Positions 52,478 through 63,496 of a DNA stretch of 64,000 nucleotides are shown here, piece after piece; the first letter of the stretch is position 1, and each line of letters begins with the position of its first letter. The stretch is taken from positions 3,286,001 through 3,350,000 of the forward strand of contig PYIU01000006.1 of NCBI GenBank assembly GCA_003415625.1. Reading direction: 5' to 3'. The notes beneath the pieces were generated by a model that was not told the DNA's origin, did no database searches, and saw only the letters and a program-made list of their open reading frames with translations. The position numbers and the translations under genes were made by a program. This DNA is from Aquanectria penicillioides (taxonomy: Eukaryota > Ascomycota > Sordariomycetes > Hypocreales > Nectriaceae).

Positions 52478-55400
52478 ATGTCCCGACTCCTGTGCTGTGG
52501 CATCTTCAGTCCAAACCGCACTGCAGATGCTCCACGATCTGAGGTTGAATTAGCACTTGGGCGTGAGCCAGTGCTTCCAGGTATGAACGCACCAGCACCA
52601 AGCCTCACTGCCATTTGCTAACGTTGCGACAGCGAAAATCCCGCCGAAACCTGCGTCAACCTTGACTCCTGGATCAGCACCCCCGAAAGACCAACTGGCA
52701 CTGGAGCAGAGAGGCAATCAGCGTGTCAGCGATTCGGGGCCCCGCGCCAGCATCCCGACTGATCCCCAGCAACCAGCCACACCGAAGGCCACAACAGAGA
52801 CAGCCAAATCCAACCTGTGGGACGTCGCCTTGGCAAATCTTATGGAATCGGAACGGAAATGGGTTGATCAGGCCAGGAATCCCACTAAGACGCCCGACTC
52901 TCAGCTCGTGGACGAAGTGATACAACTAGTCGCCAACAAACAACAACAACAGTGCGAGGGCAGGGCATGGAAGACGGTTAAAATTGGAAAACACCATGTC
53001 CCCATTCGGGATTTGGCAAGAAAATCCATCATCTGGCTCAACAAGTTCAAGGAGATTGGTGACGTCATCGTTCAATATGATCCCGGTCACGCAGTTCTTC
53101 CGTGGGCAGCAGCGAGAGTAATCCTCCAGTGCACCGTCTCATACAGCGAGCAAATGGCATCTTGTCTGGTTATTATCGAGAAGACAACGCGGATAGTCCA
53201 CCGTTGCGAGGTCTGGGAGCAGTTATACGTGGATACATTACCTTTGAAGTCACCCAAGCTGGCCGGTCCTCTCTAGTCGAGCTCTACACGCGACTCCTCC
53301 AAGGACTCGTGCGAGTCGGGGGTTTCTCTCCAAAAACACTCCAAGTCGCTCCAATTCACGCCATCTTCAATCCAACTGAAACCTCTGATTCGCTCGCAGA
53401 CCTCAAAGCCTACGAAGAAGAAGTTGAAAGGGAAGCCTCGGTCTACCAGGCGCAACGTCACTTCATGGCAGACAAGAACACACTGCAGAAGCTTGATGGC
53501 CTATTGGACCTCGAGAAGCCTCTGCTCCTCGTTGACGCAAACGTCACCAAAGTCCTCGCACACACCACCACACAAAATTCGATCAAAGTCTTGAAATGGA
53601 TTTCCAGTATCGAGTATAATATGCATCACCAAAGAGTCAGTGAATCTAGAACGAGAAACACCTGTGCCTGGATTCTTCACCGGGTCGAATTTTGCGAATG
53701 GCAGAGCACGGCCTCATCAACAATGCTATGACTGCAAAGTTTCCGTAAGTATTCCGCTTGGTGTTGCTTAAAATTCTAACGTTTGGTCAGCTGGCAAGGG
53801 AAAGACGTATCTCACCTCGAGAGTTATTGATCAAATCACGGCCAGCCTGAGCAGCGAAGCGCACCATGAAGGGTTCGCGTACTTTTATTGCAACGGGACA
53901 GAACCAAAACGACAGGAAGCAATTTCAATTCTTCGAAGTTACATGAGACAATTGGCTGCGCCTTTTGGCGTATCTGATCACATTTTCCCGCAATTAAATC
54001 AGCTCTATACTGATGCAAGGATCAATGGGTCAGGGTCAACTCTTGCTCGATGCGAGGAGTACCTCGTCAAGCTATTCAATTTCTACCCTCGCACCACGCT
54101 TGTTCTGGATGCTTTGGATGAATGCCATGTCCAAGACCGGGAAATAATTATGGACTTTTTCAACTCTCTTACAAAGACATCGTCGAAGCCCGTGAGAATC
54201 TTCGTCTCGAGCCGACCAGAAGGCGATATTCGTCAGGGTCTCACCCATGCACCAAAAATCGAAATCCTTGCCACAGACAATGAAAAAGACATTGAAAAAT
54301 TCATCACCTAAAGCATTGAAAGAAATGGTCGCTGGAGCAATGCTCTGGAAAGGAACCAGTCTCTCAAGGATGAGATTGTCACCACCTTACTGGACAAGAG
54401 TATGGGGATGTTCCGGTGGGCCGAGCTGCAGATTCATCAGCTCCTCGACCTCCGGCATGAAAAAGACCTCCGTGATCGCCTTGGGAAGTCGCCCAAAGAT
54501 CTCAAGTCTACGTATGATGAAATCTATGAGAGAATAGAATCACTCCCACACCATAGCAAGGATCAAGCTTTGCGCGCCCTCAAGTGGGTCATGTGCGCCT
54601 ATCAGCCACTGACACCGAGGAACTTCTTGCAGCTATCCGCGTAGATCCAGAGAGCGAATCTATCGATGAGTCCGGTACCACTGAAGAAGATGTTCTCGAC
54701 TGGTGTGCAAACTTGCTGGGCACAGACTCTCAACATGACCCCCCCGTGTGGCGGGTATCTCACTTGTCTGTGGTTGAATACCTTGAGGGCCACTGCGCAG
54801 TGCTGAGGGCCCATTGCTTTGTCACATCTGCGAGTTTGGTTCTTCTTCTCGAAACATATGACCCCACTCAAGACGAGCAGGGAATGCGAAATTGCATATA
54901 CAATGAAGATCATCGACTTCAAAAGTACGTTCGATATCACTGGATCCGCCACTTCCAAGCCCAAGAACGTTCAGGTCCCGATATACAGCTTGTGCGTCTT
55001 CTCAAAACGTTTCTTGGGTCTCTAAATGAGAGCAGTCCACAATACCAAAGCTGGTATCGTCAGGTCATAGATGATGGATATAGCCGTCCAAGCTCCTCTA
55101 TATTTAGTCATATTCCCATATCGACAGCTTCCTCTAAAGACGCCACTCTATTCGCATTGAGTCCTCTTACAATCTACTACCCGACAGAGAAGTGGTGGCA
55201 GAATGGATCACTCGATATCTTACAGACGAATGCATATTATACTGGTCCCTTATCTCTTGCTGCTGTTTCAAGGCGCCAACCAATCTGCGAGATGTTGATA
55301 TCTTCAAGAATGTATATGTTTATACTATCTCAAGCTAGGGATTGCGAACGTGCTCTAGCAGTAGCAGCAGTATGTAGGTTAGATATAGAGATTGTGCGTC

Positions 55401-55696
55401 TGCTTGTTGAGAGCGGCGCCAATATCAATCCAGTGCTTCAGCCTGGAGACTGTGGAAGTGTCTTGGCTGCTGCCGCTTATTATGGGAGTTTAGGGGTTGC
55501 GCAAACGCTTGCACAGGCCAAGGCAGATGTGAATCAACGGCTTTATACTGGGAAATTCAGCAGCGCTCTTGTAGCTGCACAGGAGAAATTCGACGTGAAG
55601 GATCAGCACTGGTGGGATGAGAGGCATGAGACCACTATAAACGAGGACAAAGAAGAGGTCGTGGGATTCCTCCTGCAACATGGCGCAAGAGAATAA
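52478..55696 (+). pseudogene. NACHT-ankyrin NLR-like gene, decayed
   Basis: The start (52478, good Kozak context, 'MSRLLCCGIFSPNR') is joined over a 52-nt intron (52581-52632) to an NWD/NACHT N-terminal-type domain ('NLWDVALANLMESERKWVD', 'VLPWAAARVILQCTVSYSEQ'). A NACHT P-loop 'FPGKGKTYLTSRVID' follows after a 46-nt intron (53745-53790). Then come a Walker B-like 'TTLVLDALDECH', 'VRIFVSSRPEGDI', 'MFRWAELQIHQLLDLR' and C-terminal ankyrin-like repeats ('AVCRLDIEIVRLLVESGANI', 'GFLLQHGARE'). Defects are a frame change near 53235-53265, TGA for Trp at 53729-53731 just before the P-loop, TAA at 54309-54311 and a frame change near 54618. Fungal NLRs act in non-self recognition and incompatibility. 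This copy is probably inactive. Confidence 0.82.
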
Positions 55697-56044
55697 TGGC
55701 TTGCGTACGAAACTTGGTTATAAACGTGTCAGATTGTCCAACGAGTGCTGTTTCAATTCTACATTGAATATTCTAGGCAGGATACATTTGGTTATAAACG
55801 GAAGCACCCATGCTCATTCATTCACTCATCTCACGAGATTATGTAAGTTCGGAATCAGACGTTTTGAATTTCATAGGATTCCATTGAGCGCACTCGCAAC
55901 AGACGATGCTCACCAGTCCGTCTTAGTCTGCGACGCAAGCGCTTGGAACATTCTCGGGACTCATCGAACAATGGCTCGGAGCCTCATCTCGTTACAACAA
56001 GTCTGCAACGAGTTCTTCATCGTATTCATGTCTATCTACAATGC
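55697..56044. other. Short intergenic region, no gene seen
   Basis: Between the 3' end of the NLR relic and the 3' end of the convergent palA/RIM20 gene. The last part has copies of sequence similar to the palA C-terminal repeat region. No separate gene. Confidence 0.5.
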
Positions 56045-58682
56045 TCATCCAAACTTGATGCCCGAGTTGGGATTCCACGTCCCTGGCGAAGGCGCTTGTC
56101 CCGACCCAAACTTGATACCCATGTTGGGATTCCACGCGCCTACGGGGTTCTGCGGCTGCACCGGCCGGGGCTGCTGGACGTTTTCGCCGGCCCAGGACTG
56201 GATGCTGGCCTCTGCGGGAGTCTGGACGGGCGGCTGCGGGGGAGCGTACGTCTCCACGGGTTGAGAGATGCTGAGGTTCGAAAGCGTCGGCATGTTGATT
56301 TCCCTGGTATGTTAGCTTGGTTCGTCTAGGGGGAGGTGGACTTACTCTTCGAGAGACCTCGCCTCCATCCGGCGCTGCGCAACCCAGCCGCGCACCACGT
56401 CGCGGAAGCCGGGCCCGACAATCTTGTTGAGGTCGTTGTAAAACTTGCGGCCGACCTCGAGGTTGTTGACAATCTCCTTGTACTTGAAAAAGGCATTGTC
56501 CAACCGCTGGAGGGCCTGCTCGCGCTCTCGGTTGCCCCGGTCGCCCATCTGGCGCTTCTGCGACTCGAACTCCCGGTTGATGCGCTGGACGTCCTGGAGG
56601 ATCCGGTCTTGCTCCAGGGCCTCCTTGTCAATGGCGTCCAGTTCAGGCTCGTACAGCTGGTCGAGACGCTTATCGAAAAAGTCTTCAAAGTGAGCCGGCA
56701 CCAGAGTGGTGGTGGGAAAGGTTCGCTCGAGCCGGGCCGCCTCCTTGAGAATGTCGGGTTTAATGTCGTCGCGACGGGTGTTTTCGCGGAGATTCTCCAC
56801 CTTCTTCCGTCGTCTACTTTCCAGCCGCAGCACGTCATTGTAGGCGCCCCGCAGCCGGCCGATGACGGGCTTGAGGGTTTCGGGAATGTCGACTCGGCGG
56901 CTGGACGGCACGTAATCCATCAGGGTGCGGTCGGTGTCGGAGAGGACGTTCAAGAGGTCTTGGATGCCGCCAAACTTTTCTCTAACGACCGAGTCGCTGC
57001 TGATGCTGCTGTCAAAGTAGCCTTCGATTTCGCCGGCGTGCTCCCACAGCTTCGAGCCCTGGGGTTCCTGTCGGCTCTCTGGTCGAGCCCATCGCTCCGT
57101 GCCAAATCTCATCCTTAACAGCTGGTCCTCCTCCTCCTCTGAAGCCAGGGCAGCCTTGCCTTCTTCAAAAATGGCCAGGTCAGCGGAGCGCAGTTTATCA
57201 ATGTCTGCAAAGCTCTTTTGCACCCGGCCGATGGCGTCCGCCTGGCGGATTTCTTCAGCGTGCTGCACCAAGCTGGGCGGTAAACCTAGGGGCTTTTCGA
57301 GAGCCTGCAGGGACCCGGGAAGACCAAGAGACGCCAGCAGCTCGTGAATCTTATCTGTAAGAGTCTCCAGTTCTTGGATAATGTTCTGATTGACCATGCG
57401 GTCTCTGCGTTCCTCGTAGATTGAAATGGCGACGTGGACGGAAAAGGGGACGAGTCGGGAGAAGAGGGCTTGGCCAAACTCGCCGCGCTCACCAAAGTAT
57501 TCATAAGGATTGGCGACCTGAGGGGGGATTCGGGGGACTGCCATGTTGGCTCGGTCGAGAAGCTTCAGCTCGGATTTTGGGGGACGGCATCTGACCTGTT
57601 AGCAGTGTTTGGTCTAGTAAAGGGTTACTTACGAAGATAGATAATGTCATTGTCCTTTTCGGCCCGCTTGAGGTCCTCTTCGACCTTGTGCTTTAGCCCG
57701 TTGAGGTCATCAGCCACTATTCTGCTCACGGAGCCGTTTTTTGCCTCTTTTATTCCCTCAGACACGCAGGCGACAGCGTCTTTTAGTCGGGCAACCTCTT
57801 CGCCGTACTTGCGCTTCTCCAGGCAGTCGCAGGCAGCGCGGTACTGAGCAGCGGCTGCAAAGTGGTGGTGCTTGGCGCTCATGTGGTGGATCCAAGCGCT
57901 GCTGATGGCCTCGCTCTTCATGGCAGACTCTCCGGCGAGGTTGTACAGGTCGGACACGCGGGCGGCCAGCTTGGCAATGGACGCATCCTTGTAGCCGTCC
58001 ATGACGGCCTTTTGCCAGAAGCACTCCTGGCTCTGGGCGAGCAGCAGCTGGATCAGGGCCTCGAGGGTATCGTTGTCCATGTCCTCTGGGGGTCGGACAT
58101 GCGCAGCTCGGGGAGGACGGCGTCCTTCATGTGCGTCAGGACGCCGGCGGCCATGGAAAAGTAGTTGGCGGCGCTCTTGAGGCCGTCGGTGTTCCCCCTC
58201 GGGGTGTTGAGGGCGAGCTGGGAGTAGAGGGCGGCGAGGTTATACAGGATATTCATGAGCTCGTACTTGAGATTATTCCGCACCATCGGCCGTTCGGTGT
58301 TGTATCCCAGGGCGGGATACCAGGAAAATTCGGCGCCAATCTGCTCGGTTAGGGACTGCTGGCTTTGGATAGGCTTGACTCACGTCGATGGGGAACTTGC
58401 CCCCGACCCAGACGAGCTGGCCGGCGTACGTCTGCAGCTTCTTGATGCCGCTGGCGTGCGGCTCCCTCACGTTGACGGCATCGCGGCGCAGGGCATCGAT
58501 GACCTCGAGGTCCTGCCTGAACATGTCCGGGTGCTGGTCATATTTGGTGTTGATGTACTGGCGGATGGTGGAGGCCAAGGAGAGCTGGGTGGACTTGCGA
58601 AACGGGAGCGCAAGGATGTTGCTGGAGCTGCTACGGTCAGCGAGGTCGAGGTGCATGCAGATCAGGGTGTTTACCTCGCCAT
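56045..58682 (-). CDS. palA: pH-response protein PalA/RIM20, BRO1 domain; two one-base frame breaks
   Basis: Scaffold of the Pal/Rim ambient-pH pathway that binds the PacC/Rim101 factor and ESCRT-III. Five exons: 58682-58675 (only 8 nt, ATGGCGAG), 58630-58384, 58340-57633, 57590-56346 and 56303-56045, with introns of 42-44 nt. Adding one base at each of two G5 runs (58088-58092 and 57579-57583) gives 822 residues. The BRO1 domain reads 'IRQYINTKYDQHPDMFRQD', 'LVWVGGKFPID', 'FSWYPALGY', 'LYNLAALYSQLA' and 'AQSQECFWQKAV'. A V-shaped coiled-coil domain follows ('PYEYFGERGEFGQALFSRL'). The proline-rich tail has the PalA repeats 'WNPNMGIKFG' and 'WNPNSGIKFG'. The breaks are probably assembly undercalls, because both sides are fully conserved. 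Confidence 0.9.
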
Positions 58683-58959
58683 GGTTGCGTTGGTGAAGAA
58701 GCTACGATGACTTCATCCGTGGGACATGTTTGGCGGGGCACGATGACTAAGCGAGATCACGGGTGGTGGAGGACTTGTTGAACTTCAATCATAGTGTGTG
58801 TATTTAATCCTGTCAACCCATTTTGACCGCTTTATTATTCTATAGCATCCTACAAGCGAACGTCGTCATGCGATTCCCGAGCGAATCTAGGTATCATTCA
58901 ACGCCAGATACCAGTGCCAAACGCCAAAAACACCAGCTTAATAAAATACATCGCCCTTT

Positions 58960-60614
58960 TTAATTAGGGACCCAGACCAGTTCAATAATGCCGTCAATCT
59001 TGCTCATGGGCTTTTCGTCCTTGCCGACCCAGCGCTCGTCGTGCTTCTTGCGGATGTACGTCTGGATGACGGAGCCGTCGGGGTTCACCTCGGACTCGTA
59101 CATCTCCCAGGCGATCTTGCGGCCGGTGCGGTGCAGCGACGGGCGCTGGGGACCAAACATGTAGTCCATGTTCCAGCCGCGGTTCGGGGCGGGCGCCCAC
59201 AGAGTGGCTTCGACCTGGCGGTGGTCAAAGTTGATGCCCTCGGGGTAGTGGGCGACGGAGTAGCCCGAGACGATGAAGTTGTCGTCGGTCTTGAAGCGCA
59301 TCATGGTGCAGTCCTCGCCGCAGGTGTGGGCAATCTTGGACATCTGCACGGGACGCGACAAGTGCCAGCCGCGGCCGCGGTAGTGGTGCAGCGACAGAGG
59401 CTTGATGCCCCACTCGTAGAAGCCGCTGGGGTCGCCGAGGAAGTCGAGCTGCCAGAGGTCCCAAAGATGGGTCAGGCGGGTGTCGGTGTGGGTGTAGATG
59501 CAGTTGCGCAGGAGGATGTCGCCCTGGGCGCCCCAGCCCGAGTTGGCCTTGTGGATGTTCTTCTCGTTTGTGCACTCCTCGTAGAACTCGGTGATCTTCT
59601 CGGCCATGGGCAGGGTCAAGAAGACGCCGGCGCCGCCAAAGGCCTGGGATCCGTGGCGCTCGACGGCTCCGGCGTCCTCGGAGAGGGTTCCGATGTACAT
59701 GGGGCGGTCGGTGTCGTAGGTGTTGAGCTTCTTGATCAGGCCGTGCATGCTGGGGAAGAAGGTGTCGTCGTCGACGGTGACGAGCCACTTCTTGCGGGCG
59801 GCCTCGCGGTGGCTGAAGAGCGTGGGGACGAGGGTGACGTAGCGGACGGCCATTTCCGTCTTGGAGTCGGAGTGGTAGACGTCGACGTTGATGCCGACGT
59901 CGCCGAGCAGGTTGGCGACCTCCTGGAGCTGGTGGTCGCTGGCGTCGAGCAGCATCAGCACCAGGTGAGCGCCGTTGGTGTGGCCGTGGCTGTCGGTCAG
60001 CCAGAAGATCCACTCGCCGATGGGGGTGGTGTCCGGGTTCATGAAGCGCTCGTAGGTGGTAGAGACGCCGAAGATGAAGTCGGAGGCGTTGACGGTGGCG
60101 GGAAGCCCGACTTGGGGACGGGGAGCTCCAGGGGCTCGGCGCACTGCTCCTTCTGGTACTTGCGGCCGATCTGGACGGTGCGGAACTTGCCCGGGATCAT
60201 GGAGCCGTTGAGCTTGGTGTATCGCGAGCGCTCGAGGCCGTCGGTGCGCTTGAAGCGGACGTAGCGCTTGAGGTACTGGACGGTGTAGGAGAGGTCGTGG
60301 CGCTTGCGGAGCTCAGACAGGTGGTTGGCGTCGATTGTGCAGTCCATCTCGTGGGTGCTGATGGGCTCGAGCTCGACGTCCATGAAGGGAGAGGGCGAGA
60401 GCGGGTCGTCGTCGACGGCGACGATTTCGTTGGGGTGCTTGATCTTATCCTTGACGGCGCCGAACAGGCGGTTCCGCAGGTCGGCGCTCACCTGTGCCGT
60501 CTCGGGACGGATCATGAGCGACAGGAAGAAGAGCAGGGCGACGGCGAAGACGACGGCCCGGTTGAGGGGATGCCTCATGTTGAGGCGGAGGGGGGATTTT
60601 AACCTGGCGCCCAT
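58960..60614 (-). CDS. Glycosyltransferase family 31-type (Fringe-like) type II membrane protein; one-base frame break
   Basis: Uninterrupted by introns; 551 residues if one base is added at 60106-60108, where 'LELPVPKSG' and 'LPATVNASDFIFGVSTTY' are out of phase in a short G run. The N-terminus has a cytosolic tail and a signal anchor ('AVVFAVALLFFLSLMI'). The catalytic region has 'DSKTEMAVRYVTLVPTLFSH', a DDD metal/sugar-nucleotide motif in 'KKWLVTVDDDTFFPS', 'GGAGVFLTLPMAEKITEFYE' and 'GWGAQGDILLRNCIY', as in Fringe-like GT31 and DUF604 proteins. It is likely a Golgi enzyme extending a glycan. The break is probably an assembly error. Confidence 0.87.
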
Positions 60615-62006
60615 GATTGCTGCTGCTGCTGACGCAGGACTGTAGCTGTTATCGAAGGAGGAGAACGGCCGTCGGCTCCTTGCGGACGCGGACGATGATG
60701 AATATAGGTTCGCCAGGGCGACGGATTTCGGGGGTCCCGGTTGGTCTGCCTGCAGACAGAGAGGACCGATATATAAAAGTCAAGAGGTTTGTCTCTGGGC
60801 TGCCAAGCTTCTGGGTTTCCGAGGGTGACTGATTGAAACACACACGAGGCAATGAATTGAAGACCGGCGGCCAGGCCGTGGTGGCAAGGGCTTTGAAACA
60901 ACAAAAGGAAACGGGACGATGGAGGGAGAGACAGCGAGAGGAGCTGGTGGTTTCCGAGCGTGGATATCGTCAAGGACGAACTGGACGAGGCAGAACAGAA
61001 TCAGAAGTGGGAGGGAGAGAGAGAGAGAGGAAGCGCCCAGAGGATATTCAAGTTTGCTACAGCCCCTGGAGACGCTTGGCATGGGGAGGGCCAGACTTTT
61101 ACGAGTCCCTTTTTTTTTTCTCTCCCCTCTACAATTTCAACACCTGGGTATGCATAGCATACGTGCTCGTGTCAGTCAATGTGGGCCGCATGGCATGCCA
61201 GACGGCATGCCTCGATAAGTGAGACTCATGCCAAATCGCATTCCGTCGACGGGCACCCTTGGCAGGGCAGGTTTCTGGAGCGGAAGGGAGCCTCGATAGA
61301 TTCAAAGAATTCGTAATTGCACGCGGGGGTGACGACAGCCCAAGGCAGACAGACTGACAAGAAAAGCCACGGGCAAGCAAGGGAAGGAGTCGAAGGACTC
61401 TTGAAAATGCAGGGGTGAAGCCCTTCTGGCTTGGGGCTAAATCGGGAGGGCTGTGAGACTACCGACAGGCTGAGAGCCGGGCCTCGATAGTGCGTGGAGC
61501 CAGGGTTTTGCTGCGGACGCGCGCAGAGCGAGACGGGCGACCCCTGGAACCGTGCAGATGCTGACAGGGGGGCGGGTTGTCCAATTGAGGCAGCCAGCTG
61601 GTGCCGGACGGGCACTACGGACAGATGGTGCCACAGCTATCACAGCGACGGCCACATTTTGTTCTGCGAGCCTGATTACGGAGATAGGGACTTTAGTCCC
61701 TAGGCTAATTTACCATGGACCGCGGATAGAGGCATATGGATATGGATATTGATGCCATGGCTCGTTGCAGGCAAGCTTCGACGCCGTTGCAGCGCCTCCG
61801 CTGGGCAAACCCTACGAGTTCGGCAAGGTCTTCCACAAGAGGCAGGGGACGTCGGGAGCTGAAACGAGGCCGTCGCAGAGATCGGAACAGCAATCAGGAA
61901 ACGGGCAGCACTGCAGCACTGCAGCAGGGCGACCGACGGTGACAGCGACAGCAGCGGACAGACCGCTGTGCTTCCAGAAGAAGCCCCCGCCAACCAAACG
62001 CGCAAG

Positions 62007-62041
62007 CACCAGCGCAAGCACCAGCGCAAGCACCAGCGCAA
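62007..62041. repeat. 12-bp tandem repeat, about three copies
   Basis: AGCACCAGCGCA is repeated head to tail about three times within 62007-62041 in non-coding DNA. Confidence 0.7.
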
Positions 62042-62695
62042 GGGATGCCGTGTTGTTGCCCCAGAAATAACCCGATTGGAGGCCTTTCTCTCTCGACCCG
62101 GCAACTTGATTGACAGGTTCGTGTTTCGTCCAAATTTATCATGAGACGGGGGTTTTATTTGCACTCGACCGCCGACCGTGCAGGCCAGGGCAATCTATCT
62201 ATCTGTGGGAAGAGTAAGCAACCTGTCGGAAACCGTTGCATCGTTTGTTTCTGGTTTGACAGGGCCGGGCTCCGGGCCATAGGGTTTAGGACGAGGCGTT
62301 CCGGGTCTAGCACCAGGGGGCAAAAAGCCAAGGCTGCGAGCTGGACGCTATCAAATCGTCACTGTCCCGAAGGCAGAGGCCAAGCAGGCCCGGCAGAGAG
62401 GCCACGCTTGCGTGATTGTCCCGTGTGGTTCGTGCTCGAGGATGAACCCTGGCTCGCGACCTGCGACCAAGAGGGCTCATCATCATCACCTCCAGGAATC
62501 CCAGGCTGGAACCGCGCGTCTATCCCTTTTGTGACATTACCCCTGGCGCCTCCTTCATCAGGGTGGCCGGGATGTGGAGGCAAGGAGCACCATACCGGTG
62601 CATGAGAAGGGCTGAAGGGCCAAGGCGTAGAAGGGAAAAAAAATAATAGTATGTACTTAACAACCAAGCTAAAGAATCGGCAGAATAGACCGAAG

Positions 62696-62729
<34 letters not shown>

Positions 62730-63145
62730 ATTGGCCCGGCTACATAGCCCACCAGAAGCGGCTGCAAGGGACGAAGCGCGGAAAGCAAGATGTTCGTTTT
62801 TCGTTCCCCCCTGAACTGGTCTCTGAGGCTGACGTTAGCTCCAGGCTCACAGCGCGCCTCATTGGCAGCCGGCAGGCCGTACGTCATAAAAGCAACTATT
62901 GTCAATAGCCTACCCTTCTTATCAGACGCCAGCGGAAGGGCCTGGACGCCCAGCGTGGGCCGACGGCTTTTTAGTATGGGAGCAATCGACGCGCCATCTG
63001 CAGAACCCACACACACTTTGCCAGAGGGAGTAGACGCCGATTATGTTGAGAAGATTGGCGGTGGAGCGACAGGGGAGAAGTGTTGGTTTGAGTGCAAGCC
63101 CAGAGTAGACTGTTTAGTTGCAAGTCAGGCACAATCATGAGTTGA

Positions 63146-63198
63146 TCCGAATTAATCTGAATTAATCTGAATTAATCTGAATTAATCTGAATTAATCT
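63146..63198. repeat. 10-bp tandem repeat followed by poly-T
   Basis: GAATTAATCT is repeated five times in a row. A run of about 24 T follows at 63208-63231. Together with the A run at 62701 these look like simple-sequence expansions. Confidence 0.85.
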
Positions 63199-63496
63199 TT
63201 GGGGTCTTTTTTTTTTTTTTTTTTTTTTTTTTAGTACGCGTTGAGTCGGCCCATTTCAACGTGATGGGCACGATCGCGTCTTCATCGACAATCTCAATGT
63301 CTTTTTATCGACATATTGCTGTCTCGAATCAAGCCCTGAATGAAGGACGCAATACCCGCACCCGGGGTCCGTCCTGCCCTGGAAATGTGACTGCTGCAAC
63401 GCTCGCTGCAAACTGTCCAGTCCACGTCAGCTACGGGGTTCTCCAGAATCGCATGTTGCGGTTGACCAGGCTCTGAAACCGTTTAGGTTTGATTGT

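Larger units (their letters stand above)
60615..63496. other. Long intergenic region with low-complexity tracts
   Basis: About 2.9 kb between two minus-strand genes. It contains a (GA)n tract at about 61012-61032, a CAAGCACCAG repeat near 62005-62040, a run of about 26 A at 62701-62726, and the repeats listed below. Reading frames are short and GC-driven; no gene is supported. Confidence 0.5.

Noticed and set aside
59041..60264. 407-codon plus-strand frame over the glycosyltransferase
   Set aside because: Valine/glycine/aspartate-rich antisense of a clear GT31-type gene.
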